The notes under the pieces: generated by a model
Databases searched by the model: none
What the model was told of the DNA's origin: nothing
Seen by the model: only the letters and a program-made list of their open reading frames with translations
Made by a program: the position numbers and the translations under genes
Source: Pseudomonas sihuiensis
GTDB lineage: Bacteria > Pseudomonadota > Gammaproteobacteria > Pseudomonadales > Pseudomonadaceae
Direction: 5' to 3'
NCBI RefSeq assembly: GCF_900106015.1
Contig: NZ_LT629797.1
Location: 4,898,001-4,962,000, forward strand
DNA length: 64,000 nucleotides
Part shown: positions 45,664 to 54,249 of the stretch, piece by piece
Numbering within the stretch: position 1 is the first letter of the stretch
How the letters are laid out: each line of letters starts with the position of its first letter

Positions 45664-46119
45664 TCAGCCAATGACGCCATAACCGCGCGCCATCAGCGTC
45701 GCCAGCAGCGGTATCACCAGCAACAGCAGCAGTTCGATGCGGATGCTCCAGGTCACCAGGCGTACCTGCCGAGCGCTGGGCGCGGGCACCTGACCTGCCT
45801 TCACGGTTTTGCGCCATTTGATGAACACCACCGTGGGCAGGATCGACAGCAGGCCAACCAGGATGAACAGCCCTAACTTCGCATGGAACAGGCTGTTGCC
45901 CATGTAATAGGTGGCGCCCTTGCCGAACCACAGCACGCGGGCGACACCGGTGGCCAGCACTAGACCGGCACAGATGCCGTAGACCAGGTCGGTGATCATC
46001 AGGCTGCGCGCACGGGACAGATCCAGCGGCGCCTTGAACAGCACGTGTTCGATGCTGAGCAGGGCGAACAGGGCGAAGATCGCCAGAAAATGCAGATAGG
46101 CGACGAGTGCGGCGGCCAT
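45664..46119 (-). CDS. DUF2214 family integral membrane protein
   Basis: 151 residues, four hydrophobic helices: AYLHFLAIFALFALLSIEHV, MITDLVYGICAGLVLATGVA, HAKLGLFILVGLLSILPTVV and IRIELLLLLVIPLLATLMAR. The Glu-His pair in the first helix and the Lys in the third are retained family features. Function unknown. AAGGAG lies 6 nt before the start. It follows the GAF-GGDEF gene by 17 bp, so both are probably on one transcript beginning at the MATE gene. Confidence 0.88.
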   Translation of the reverse strand: MAAALVAYLHFLAIFALFALLSIEHVLFKAPLDLSRARSLMITDLVYGICAGLVLATGVARVLWFGKGATYYMGNSLFHAKLGLFILVGLLSILPTVVFIKWRKTVKAGQVPAPSARQVRLVTWSIRIELLLLLVIPLLATLMARGYGVIG

Positions 46120-46136
46120 CGAGTGCTCCTTGCGGG

Positions 46137-47174
46137 TTATTTATCGGTTGCGGCGAATTCGCAGCGATTGCGACCGCCGCGCTTGGCCCGGTACAGCGCC
46201 TGGTCGGCCCGTTCCAGGGCGTCGGCGGCGGTTTCGCCGGGCGCCAGCAGGGCGCAGCCGACGCTGGCGGTCTGGCTCAACTGGGCGCCGTCCAGCTCCA
46301 TGGCCGGCTCGGCGATGGCCAGGCGCATGCGTTCGGCGATCTGCAGCAGTTCGGTGCTGTCGTGTACCAGGGCGAGAATCACGAATTCTTCGCCGCCGTT
46401 GCGGGCGACCACATCCTGCGGGCGCACCGCCGCGCTCAGGCGTCGTGCGCTCTGCCACAGCACCTGATCACCAGCGGCGTGGCCATGGCGGTCATTGACC
46501 TGCTTGAAGTGGTCGAGGTCGCAGAACAGCAGGCCCAGGCGCAGGCCGGTGCGTTCGGCCGCGGCCTGCTGCTGGGGCAGAAAGTGCAGCAGGCCGGCGC
46601 GATTCCACAGCTGGGTCAGCGCGTCGAGCATGGCCTTGCGCTGCGCGCGACTCAGTGCTGCGCGCAGCTGTTCGGCCTGGCGCGAGCTGTGGCGCAGGCG
46701 CAGATAGCCCTCCACCAGTTGTGCCATGTCGCGCAGCTGACGCCGCTCGCAGACATCTAAGCCGCGCGGCTGCGGGTCGATCAGGCACAGGGTGCCGAGG
46801 GTCTGGCCGTCTTCGTCATGCAGCGGCTGGCCGGCGTAGAAGCGGATAAAAGGCGATTGCAGCACCACCGGGTTGTCGGCGAAGCGAAAGTCCAGGTGGG
46901 TGTCCTCGATCACCAGGGCGTCGTCTTGCAGGATGGCGTGGGCGCAGAAGGAGATGCACCTTGGGGTCTCGGCGAGTTCCAGGCCCTGGCGGCTCATGAA
47001 CCACTGCCGGTCGTTGTCGATCAGGCTGATCAGCACCGTCTTCACCGCGAACAGTTCACGGGCGATACGGGTCAGTGTGTCCAGGTAGGGATCGGCCGGG
47101 GTGTCGAGCAGGTCCTGGCGCTCCAGGGCCTGTTGACGTTGTACTTCGTTGTGCGGCAGCTCAGCGCTGAGCAT
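46137..47174 (-). CDS. GAF-GGDEF diguanylate cyclase
   Basis: 345 residues, soluble. The GAF domain (about 20-165) contains ELFAVKTVLISLIDNDRQWF and AGQPLHDEDGQTLGTLCLID, a form common in light- or redox-unrelated GAF sensors. GGDEF (about 180-340) has DALTQLWNRAGL, FCDLDHFKQVNDRHGH and GGEEF at 260-264, with the inhibitory RxxD (RPQD) five residues before. Should make c-di-GMP. The start overlaps the MATE gene end by 14 bp; AGGAG lies 9 nt before it. Confidence 0.92.
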   Translation of the reverse strand: MLSAELPHNEVQRQQALERQDLLDTPADPYLDTLTRIARELFAVKTVLISLIDNDRQWFMSRQGLELAETPRCISFCAHAILQDDALVIEDTHLDFRFADNPVVLQSPFIRFYAGQPLHDEDGQTLGTLCLIDPQPRGLDVCERRQLRDMAQLVEGYLRLRHSSRQAEQLRAALSRAQRKAMLDALTQLWNRAGLLHFLPQQQAAAERTGLRLGLLFCDLDHFKQVNDRHGHAAGDQVLWQSARRLSAAVRPQDVVARNGGEEFVILALVHDSTELLQIAERMRLAIAEPAMELDGAQLSQTASVGCALLAPGETAADALERADQALYRAKRGGRNRCEFAATDK

Positions 47175-48534
47175 GGGCGGTCTCTCCTGCTGGCAGTGGG
47201 GGGAACCATTGGTCGCGACGACTCAAGTGCCAAGCATAGCCAGCCAGCACTAGGCTCCGTAGCCCCATGAAGGCGAGAAAGGCCAGCCACAAGCCGTGGT
47301 TGCCCAGCGCCTGCAGAGCCCAGCCCAGCGGCAGGGCCAGCGCCAGGGCAATCAGCATGGCGTCGCGCATTTCTCGGGCTCGGGTGGCACCGATGAACAG
47401 ACCGTCGAGCAGGTAGCTCCACACCGCTAGCAGCGGCAACAGCGCGAGGTAGGGTAGGAAGTTTAGCGCTAGTTCGCGCACTTCGGAGATATTGGTGAGC
47501 ATGCCGACGAACCAGTGCCCGCCGAAAAGGAAGAACAGGGCGAAGCCGGCGCTGGCCAGCAGCGACCAGGCACCGGCCACCAGCAGCGAACGGCGCAGCG
47601 CAGCGCGATCACGCGCGCCCAGCGCGTGGCCGCAAAGGGCCTCGACGGCATGTGCCAGTCCGTCGAGGGCGTAGGCGGTCAGCGTCAGGCCATTGAGCAG
47701 CAGCGCGTTGGCCGCCACCGTGGCATCGCCGAGGCGCGTGCCTTTCACGGTGATCAGGAAGAACACCAACTGTAGCGCCAGGGTGCGGATGAAGATATCG
47801 CGGTTGACCGCCAGCAACGGACGCCAGTTGCTCCAGCGTCTCAGCGCGCTACTGTCGAGGCGGCCAGGATAGTGTGCGAGTGCACCGCGGGCCAGCCACA
47901 GGCCGAGCAGGGCGCCACTCCATTCGGCGATCACCGAGGCCCAGGCCGCGCCGGCTACACCCCATTCGAGACCGAGCACGAACAGCAGGTCGAGCGCCAC
48001 GTTGATCAGGTTGGCCGTCAGTAGGATGGCCAGCGGACCACGGGCGCTCTGCGTGCCCAGCAGCCAGCCGATCAGGGCATAGGTCGCCAGGCTGGCGGGC
48101 AGGCCGAGCAGACGGATCTGGAAATACTGGCGCGCCAGTTGATCCAGTTCGGCCGAGGGTTGCATCAGACTCAGTGCGGCATTACTGAAGGGCAAAGCCA
48201 GCAGGCCCAGGAGCAAGGCCAGGAGTACACCCAGGCCGAGCCCCTGCACGAGTACCTGACGCAAGGCGCTGCCATCCCCGCGGCCTGCAGCCTGGGCGGC
48301 GAAACCGGTGCTGCCCATGCGCAGAAAGCCCATGGCCCAGGTCAGCAGGGTGTAGAGGCTGCCGCCCACCGCCACGGCAGCCAACTGGTGGGCATGCGGC
48401 AAGTGGCCGACCACGGCGGTGTCGACCAGCGCCACCAGCGGCACCGAGAGGTTGGAGAGAATCATCGGCGCCGCCAGTGCCCAGACCTTGCGCTGGGTCG
48501 GGGTGTGGCGCCAGGCATCGAGCAGGGCGGACAT
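47161..48534 (-). CDS. MATE-family exporter, DinF-like
   Basis: 457 residues with twelve hydrophobic segments. LAAPMILSNLSVPLVALVDT and AVVGHLPHAHQLAAVAVGGS are the DinF-branch N-terminus; the second half repeats the fold (RTLALQLVFFLITVKGTRLG, LDGLAHAVEALCGHALGAR). Expected Na+ or H+ coupled drug/metabolite export at the inner membrane. The start at 48534 (MSALLDAWRHTPTQRKVW) has GGAG 6 nt upstream. Overlaps the GAF-GGDEF gene by 14 bp. Confidence 0.93.
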   Translation of the reverse strand: MSALLDAWRHTPTQRKVWALAAPMILSNLSVPLVALVDTAVVGHLPHAHQLAAVAVGGSLYTLLTWAMGFLRMGSTGFAAQAAGRGDGSALRQVLVQGLGLGVLLALLLGLLALPFSNAALSLMQPSAELDQLARQYFQIRLLGLPASLATYALIGWLLGTQSARGPLAILLTANLINVALDLLFVLGLEWGVAGAAWASVIAEWSGALLGLWLARGALAHYPGRLDSSALRRWSNWRPLLAVNRDIFIRTLALQLVFFLITVKGTRLGDATVAANALLLNGLTLTAYALDGLAHAVEALCGHALGARDRAALRRSLLVAGAWSLLASAGFALFFLFGGHWFVGMLTNISEVRELALNFLPYLALLPLLAVWSYLLDGLFIGATRAREMRDAMLIALALALPLGWALQALGNHGLWLAFLAFMGLRSLVLAGYAWHLSRRDQWFPPLPAGETAHAQR

Positions 48535-48697
48535 GGGCGGCTCCGGCAAAGCGCCGATTATAGGCACAGCACCGGGGTGGTCGCACATCGCCTCAGGACT
48601 GTGAGTGGCTTGGCGAATTCGTCTGCACGGCTCGTCGTTGGCAGGGCGCCTCGGCTATAGTTGATGGTCTCTGCGCCCCCTGATTCCGGAGCCCGCA

Positions 48698-51600
48698 ATG
48701 CCGAACAAAGGACTGCTTCTGGCCTTGGTGCTGACCCTGCTCAGCGCCTGTGATTCTTCTGAACCCCCAGCCACGGTGACCCCCGCTGCCCCTGCTGCGC
48801 AACAGCCACAGGCGCCCAAGCCAGCGGTCGACCGCGACGCGCTGGCCAAGCGCTACGCCGGGCGCGAGCTGGAGGTGGTCGACGTCTCCGAGGTGCAGCT
48901 CGACGGCGCCAGTGCGCTGTCGGTGACCTTCTCCATCCCGCTGGACCCCGACCAGCCCTTCGCCGAGCGCCTGCACCTGGTCGACAGTACTGCCGGCAAG
49001 GTCGACGGCGCCTGGGAACTGACCGACAACCTCAGCGAGTTGCGCCTGCGCCACCTGGAGCCGCAGCGCAAACTGGTGCTGACCATCGATGCTGGCCTGA
49101 CGTCGATCAATGGCGGCAAGCTCGCCAAAGAGCATGTCAGCCGTTTCGAAACCCGCGACCTGCAGGCCAGCGTCGGTTTCGCCAGCCGCGGTTCGCTGCT
49201 GCCGACCCGCCTGGCCGAAGGCCTGCCGGTCATCGCGCTGAACGTCGACAAGGTCAACGTCGAGTTCTTCCGTATCAAGCCCGAGGCGCTGCCGCGTTTC
49301 CTGTCCCGCTGGGGCCGGGCCAGCAACCTGGATACCTGGGAGGCGCGCGAACTGCTGCCGATGGCCGATCTGGTCTATGGCGGGCGCTTCGACCTGAACC
49401 CTGCGCGCAATACCCGTGAAACCCTGCTGCTGCCCATCGCCGGCCTGGAACCGTTCAAGCAGCCGGGCGTGTACCTGGCGGTGATGCGTGAGGCCGGCAG
49501 CTACAGCTACTCGCAGCCGGCGACGCTGTTCTCCCTAAGTGATATCGGCCTGTCCGCGCATCGTTATCGCGACCGTCTCGACGTGTTCACCCAGGCGCTG
49601 GAAGGTGGCAAGGCGCAGTCCGGCGTGCAGCTTGAGCTGCTCGATGGTGAAGGCGCGCTGCTGGCTGAAGGCAAGACCGATTCGGCTGGCCATGCACAGC
49701 TGCCGTTGCCTGCCAAGGCCCAGGTGCTGCTGGCCAAACAGGACGAGCAGACCAGCCTGCTGCGCCTGAACACGCCGGCGCTGGACCTGGCCGAGTTCGA
49801 TATCACCGGCCCGAAAGCGCACGCCCTGCAGTTCTTTGTGTTCGGCCCGCGCGATCTGTATCGCCCCGGCGAGACGGTGCTGCTAAACGGCCTGTTGCGT
49901 GATGCCGACGGCAGCCCGGTCAAGGCCCAGCCGGTCAGCGTCGAGGTGCGCCGCCCGGATGAGCAGATCAGCCGCAAGTTCGTCTGGAATGCTGGCGATG
50001 ACGGCCTCTATCAATACCAGCTGCCGCTCGCCGAAGAGGCCCCGACCGGCCGCTGGCAGCTGTTGCTCGACCTGGGCGACGGCAACCCGCAGCTGTACGA
50101 ATTTCTCGTCGAGGATTTCCTGCCCGAGCGCATGGCCCTGGAGCTCAAGGGCCAGGACCAGCCCTACGCGCCGGGCGACAGCGCCGAGTTCGCGGTGACC
50201 GGACGCTACCTCTATGGTGCGCCGGCCGCTGGCAATCGTCTGACCGGGCAGCTCTACGTGCGCCCGTTGCGTGAGGCGGTGGCGAGCCTGCCGGGCTATC
50301 AGTTCGGCGACATCACCGAGGCCGATCTGAGTCAGGACCAGGAGCTCGACGAAATCAATCTCGACGACCAGGGTCGTGCCGTGCTGCGCCCGGAAAACCG
50401 CTGGGGCGACGCCAAGTCGCCGCTGCGTTTGATCCTCCAGGCCAGCCTGCAGGAGTCCGGCGGCCGTCCGATTACCCGCCGCATCATTCAGCCGGTATGG
50501 CCCGCCGAGCGTCTGCCGGGTGTGCGCGGGCTGTTCGACGGCGAGGAGGTCGATGCCGACAGCCTGGCCGAATTCGAGATACTGGTGGCCGACGCCGCCG
50601 GCAACAAGCTGGCGGCCGACAGCCTCAACGTGCGCCTGGTGCGTGAGCGTCGCGACTACTTCTGGAGCTTCTCTGACGGTGAAGGCTGGCGTCACAACTA
50701 CAACGAGAAATTCCTCACCTTGAGCGACGAGCCGCTGAAGGTTGCCGCGGGCGGCACCACCAAGGTCAGCTTCCCGGTGGAGTGGGGCCCGTACCGGGTC
50801 GAGGTGGTGGACAACCAGACCGGTCTGGTCAGCAGCCTGCGCTTTTGGGCCGGCTACCGCTGGCAGGACAACGCCGACGGCGGCGCGGTGCGCCCGGACC
50901 AGGTCAAACTGGCCTTGGACAAACCGGCCTATGCGGCGGGCGACGTGGCCAAGATCACCGTCACCCCGCCGGCTGCCGGCAACGGCTACCTGCTGGTCGA
51001 GTCCAGCGAGGGGCCGCTGTGGTGGCAGGAAATCAGCGTGCCGGCCGAGGGTCAGACCTTCGAGCTGCCCATCGACAAGAAATGGGCGCGTCATGACCTC
51101 TATCTCAGTGCTCTGGTGGTTCGCCCCGGCGAGCGCAAGGCGCAGGTCACGCCCAAGCGCGCCGTCGGCCTACTGCACCTGCCACTGGAACGCGCCCCGC
51201 GCAAGCTGGCGGTGAGCCTGGAAGCGCCCGAGAAGATGCGGCCCAAGCAACCGCTGAAGGTCAAGGTCAGCGCGCGCAACGCCGACGGCAGTATTCCTGA
51301 CAAAGTGCATGTGCTGGTTGCTGCGGTCGACGTGGGCATCCTCAATATCACCAGTTACGCCACCCCCGATCCTTTCGCCAATTTCTTCGGGCGCAAGGCC
51401 TATGGCGCTGACCAGCTGGATATATATGGACAGCTGATCGAAGCGCAGGGGCGTGTCGCCAGCCTGGCCTTCGGTGGTGACGCTGGCCTCGCCGCTGGTG
51501 GCAAGCGCCCGGATACCAGTGTGCTGATCGTAGCCCTGCAGAGCGATGCGCTGCAGCTGAACGACAAGGGCGAAGGCGAAGTCAGCCTGGATATCCCCGA

Positions 51601-53596
51601 CTTCAACGGTGAGCTGCGACTGATGGCGCAGGCCTGGACCGACGAGCGTTTCGGCATGGCCGAGGCCAAGACGGTGGTGGCCGCGCCACTGATCGCCGAA
51701 CTGTCGATGCCGCGCTTCCTTGCCGGTGGTGATGAAACCACCCTGGCGCTGGACCTGACCAACCTCTCCGGCGCCGAGCAGCAGCTCGATGTGCAACTGG
51801 GCGTTGAAGGCCAACTGCGTCTGCTCGGCAAGGGTGAATCACCGATCAGCCTGAAAGATGGCGAGCGCACCACCTTGCGCATTCCGGTGCGCGCCGAGGG
51901 CGGTCTGGGCCAGGGCCGCATCCATGTCGAGGTGCAGGGCCTGGCGCTGCCGAACGAGACGCTGGGCGACTTCAGCCGCGAGTGGACGCTGGGTATTCGC
52001 CCGGCGTATCCGGCGCAGCTGCAGCACTTCCGCGCGGTACTGGGGGAGGGCGAGCCGTGGAGCATGCCGGCGGGCACCCTCAATCAGTTCGAACCTGCCG
52101 GGCTGGAGGCCGTGCTGGCCCTGTCGAGCCGACCGCCGCTTAACCTCGGCGAGCAGATTCGTGCGCTCAAGGCCTACCCCTACGGCTGTCTGGAACAGAC
52201 CACCAGCGGCCTCTATCCGTCGCTCTACGCCGACACCGCGAGTCTCAAGCGCCTTGGCCTTGAGGGTGAACCTGACGAGCAGCGGCGCAAGAGCATCGAG
52301 CTGGGTATCGAGCGTCTGCTTGGTATGCAGCGGCATAGCGGCGGCTTCGGCCTGTGGAGTGCCGAGAGCGAAGAGGAATACTGGCTCACCGCCTATGTCA
52401 CCGATTTCCTTCTGCGTGCTCGCGAGCAGGGCTTCGGCGTACCGCCGGAAGCACTGAAGAAGGCCAGTGATCGCCTGCTGCGCTACCTGCAGCAGAGCAG
52501 CCTGATCGAGGCCAGCTACAGCCAGGACTTCGCCCATACCCGCTTCGCCGTGCAGGCCTACGCCGGCTACGTGCTGGCGCGCAGCCAACAGGCGCCGCTG
52601 GGCGCGCTGCGCAGCCTGTTCGACCGCCGCAGCGAGGCGCGTTCCGGCCTGCCGCTGGTGCAACTGGCAGCGGCGCTGAAGCTGATGGGCGATGCGCCGC
52701 GTGCCGAGCAGGTGTTGAATCAGGGCTTGATCCAGCAGCGCGATGGCGAGCGCTGGATGGCCGACTACGGCAGCCCACTGCGCGACCAGGCGCTGATTCT
52801 CGCCTTGCTGGAAGAGCACGGCCTGGCGGCCGGTCAGCGCGAGCAGCGCCTGTTCAACCTGGCCGATGAGCTGGCTGGCCAGCGCTGGCTGTCGACCCAG
52901 GAGCGCAACGCGCTGTTCCTCGCCGGTCGCGGCATTCTCGGCAAGCCGGAGCAGACCTGGAGCGCTGCGCTTACCAGCGGCACTTTCCAGTTCGAGCTGA
53001 GCAACCAGCAGCCCGGTATCAAGCTGGAGCGTGGCGAGCTGGCCGAACCGCTGAGCGTGAACAATGCCGGCAGCACCAAGCTGTATCAGCAGCTGACCCT
53101 GTCCGGTTATCCGAGCCAGGCGCCACGCGCCGGTGGCGAGAACCTCAGCATCGAGCGCGAGTACCTCGGCATGGATGGCCGCCCGCTCGATCTGCAGCGC
53201 CTGGACAGCGGCGAGCTGGTGCTGGTGCACCTGGCTGTGCGGGCCAAGCAGCGCGTACCGGATGCGCTGGTCGTCGACCTGTTGCCGGCTGGCCTGGAGC
53301 TGGAAAACCAGAACCTGGCGCAGAGCGCCGCGAGCCTCGATGACGCCGGCAGCAACGTCAAGGAATGGCGCCGCTCCATGCAGAACGCGCGGATCAAACA
53401 CCAGGAATACCTTGGTGATCGCTATGTGGCAGCGGTGGATGTGGAGGAGTACGGCACCACCCACCTGCTCTACCTGGCCCGTGCGGTGACGCCGGGCAGC
53501 TACCGTGTACCGCCACCGCAGGTCGAGTCGATGTATCGGCCGAGCTGGCAGGCGCTGGGCACTGCGCCGGAGAGTCTGGTCGTCAGGGGGCGCTAA
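48698..53596 (+). CDS. Bacterial alpha-2-macroglobulin lipoprotein (YfhM-like, thioester type)
   Basis: 1632 residues. Lipoprotein signal LLALVLTLLSAC (lipid Cys18); Asp at +2 predicts inner-membrane retention. Successive macroglobulin domains include RDLYRPGETVLLNGLLRD (MG2-like) and a bait-region zone. The thioester motif GCLEQ has Cys1164 and Gln1167 within KAYPYGCLEQTTSG, then a helical thioester domain (QRHSGGFGLWS) and a C-terminal receptor-like domain. Traps attacking proteases in the periplasm by covalent linkage. In E. coli and many others it is immediately upstream of pbpC, which repairs peptidoglycan; here a RAYT gene lies between them. Divergent from the MATE gene. Confidence 0.95.
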   Translation: MPNKGLLLALVLTLLSACDSSEPPATVTPAAPAAQQPQAPKPAVDRDALAKRYAGRELEVVDVSEVQLDGASALSVTFSIPLDPDQPFAERLHLVDSTAGKVDGAWELTDNLSELRLRHLEPQRKLVLTIDAGLTSINGGKLAKEHVSRFETRDLQASVGFASRGSLLPTRLAEGLPVIALNVDKVNVEFFRIKPEALPRFLSRWGRASNLDTWEARELLPMADLVYGGRFDLNPARNTRETLLLPIAGLEPFKQPGVYLAVMREAGSYSYSQPATLFSLSDIGLSAHRYRDRLDVFTQALEGGKAQSGVQLELLDGEGALLAEGKTDSAGHAQLPLPAKAQVLLAKQDEQTSLLRLNTPALDLAEFDITGPKAHALQFFVFGPRDLYRPGETVLLNGLLRDADGSPVKAQPVSVEVRRPDEQISRKFVWNAGDDGLYQYQLPLAEEAPTGRWQLLLDLGDGNPQLYEFLVEDFLPERMALELKGQDQPYAPGDSAEFAVTGRYLYGAPAAGNRLTGQLYVRPLREAVASLPGYQFGDITEADLSQDQELDEINLDDQGRAVLRPENRWGDAKSPLRLILQASLQESGGRPITRRIIQPVWPAERLPGVRGLFDGEEVDADSLAEFEILVADAAGNKLAADSLNVRLVRERRDYFWSFSDGEGWRHNYNEKFLTLSDEPLKVAAGGTTKVSFPVEWGPYRVEVVDNQTGLVSSLRFWAGYRWQDNADGGAVRPDQVKLALDKPAYAAGDVAKITVTPPAAGNGYLLVESSEGPLWWQEISVPAEGQTFELPIDKKWARHDLYLSALVVRPGERKAQVTPKRAVGLLHLPLERAPRKLAVSLEAPEKMRPKQPLKVKVSARNADGSIPDKVHVLVAAVDVGILNITSYATPDPFANFFGRKAYGADQLDIYGQLIEAQGRVASLAFGGDAGLAAGGKRPDTSVLIVALQSDALQLNDKGEGEVSLDIPDFNGELRLMAQAWTDERFGMAEAKTVVAAPLIAELSMPRFLAGGDETTLALDLTNLSGAEQQLDVQLGVEGQLRLLGKGESPISLKDGERTTLRIPVRAEGGLGQGRIHVEVQGLALPNETLGDFSREWTLGIRPAYPAQLQHFRAVLGEGEPWSMPAGTLNQFEPAGLEAVLALSSRPPLNLGEQIRALKAYPYGCLEQTTSGLYPSLYADTASLKRLGLEGEPDEQRRKSIELGIERLLGMQRHSGGFGLWSAESEEEYWLTAYVTDFLLRAREQGFGVPPEALKKASDRLLRYLQQSSLIEASYSQDFAHTRFAVQAYAGYVLARSQQAPLGALRSLFDRRSEARSGLPLVQLAAALKLMGDAPRAEQVLNQGLIQQRDGERWMADYGSPLRDQALILALLEEHGLAAGQREQRLFNLADELAGQRWLSTQERNALFLAGRGILGKPEQTWSAALTSGTFQFELSNQQPGIKLERGELAEPLSVNNAGSTKLYQQLTLSGYPSQAPRAGGENLSIEREYLGMDGRPLDLQRLDSGELVLVHLAVRAKQRVPDALVVDLLPAGLELENQNLAQSAASLDDAGSNVKEWRRSMQNARIKHQEYLGDRYVAAVDVEEYGTTHLLYLARAVTPGSYRVPPPQVESMYRPSWQALGTAPESLVVRGR

Positions 53597-53602
53597 AAGC
53601 TG

Positions 53603-53622
53603 TCCCGGATTGCATCCGGGGA
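53603..53622. repeat. Single family A REP between the macroglobulin stop and the RAYT gene
   Basis: TCCCGGATTGCATCCGGGGA lies 7 nt after the macroglobulin stop and about 14 nt before the RAYT Shine-Dalgarno. Its CCCGGAT/ATCCGGG arms can fold into a hairpin in the transposase leader. Confidence 0.85.
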
Positions 53623-53646
53623 TTTTCGAGCACAAGGAGGTGCCGA

Positions 53647-54177
53647 ATGGTGAAATACCGAAGAGCCAAGGTAGCCGGCGGCTGTTATTTCTTGACGCTG
53701 GCTCTGCAAGACAGACGTAGTGATCTGCTGTTCAAAAACGCGGCGCTTTTACGTCGATGTTTGCAGGATACGCAGGCTCGACTGCCTTTTCGCGTACCTG
53801 CGTTGGCGGTGCTGCCAGATCACGTTCACATGCTGATGGTGCTACCACCTGATGACGCCGATTTCTCTGCGCGAATCCGTATGCTCAAGGCCTCTTTCGT
53901 GGGAGCACTACGCCAGCAGGTTGGCAGCGAAGTGCGCACCAACGCCAAAGGTGAGGCCAACATCTGGCAGCGACGTTTTTGGGAGCATCTGATTCGTGAC
54001 GAGCAGGATTACCGCCATCATGTGGACTACATCCATATCAATCCGCTCAAGCATGGTCTGGTTGCTCGCGTACGGGATTGGCCATTTTCCAGCTTTCATC
54101 ATTATGTGCGTCAAGGCTTGCTACCCATCGACTGGGCCGGCGGAGCAGGTGTCGAGATCGAAGATGCTGGTGAATGA
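53647..54177 (+). CDS. REP-associated tyrosine transposase (RAYT, TnpA-REP)
   Basis: 176 residues, Y1 HUH superfamily. N-terminal GGCYFLTLALQDRR; the HUH metal motif is VLPDHVHML with His59 and His61; the catalytic Tyr128 is in DYIHINPLKHGLV, preceded by WQRRFWEHLIRDEQDYRHHV; the C-terminus PFSSFHHYVRQGLLPIDW is typical. The ATG has a very strong AGGAGG 6 nt upstream. Flanked by a REP (53603-53622) and a REPIN (54182-54236) of the same family dispersed in this window, as expected for a RAYT and its substrate. It interrupts the macroglobulin-pbpC pair. Frame and motifs look intact. Confidence 0.95.
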   Translation: MVKYRRAKVAGGCYFLTLALQDRRSDLLFKNAALLRRCLQDTQARLPFRVPALAVLPDHVHMLMVLPPDDADFSARIRMLKASFVGALRQQVGSEVRTNAKGEANIWQRRFWEHLIRDEQDYRHHVDYIHINPLKHGLVARVRDWPFSSFHHYVRQGLLPIDWAGGAGVEIEDAGE

Positions 54178-54181
54178 GGTA

Positions 54182-54236
54182 TTCCCCGGATTGCATCCGG
54201 GCTACGCGATATCTGTAGCCCGGATGCAATCCGGGA
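54182..54236. repeat. Family A REPIN after the RAYT gene, abutting pbpC
   Basis: CCCCGGATTGCATCCGGGCT (from 54184) and GTAGCCCGGATGCAATCCGG (from 54215) face each other around a short CGCGATATC-type centre, near-perfect and thus probably recent. The terminal GGGAG (54232-54236) is also the nearest ribosome-site-like sequence for pbpC. Confidence 0.9.
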
Positions 54237-54249
54237 GCTTGTGCTGACC

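Noticed and set aside
53597..54240. Classical insertion sequence with terminal inverted repeats and target duplication
   Set aside because: The encoded protein is a RAYT-type Y1 enzyme, the flanking palindromes are REP units found elsewhere without the gene, and no target duplication is evident.
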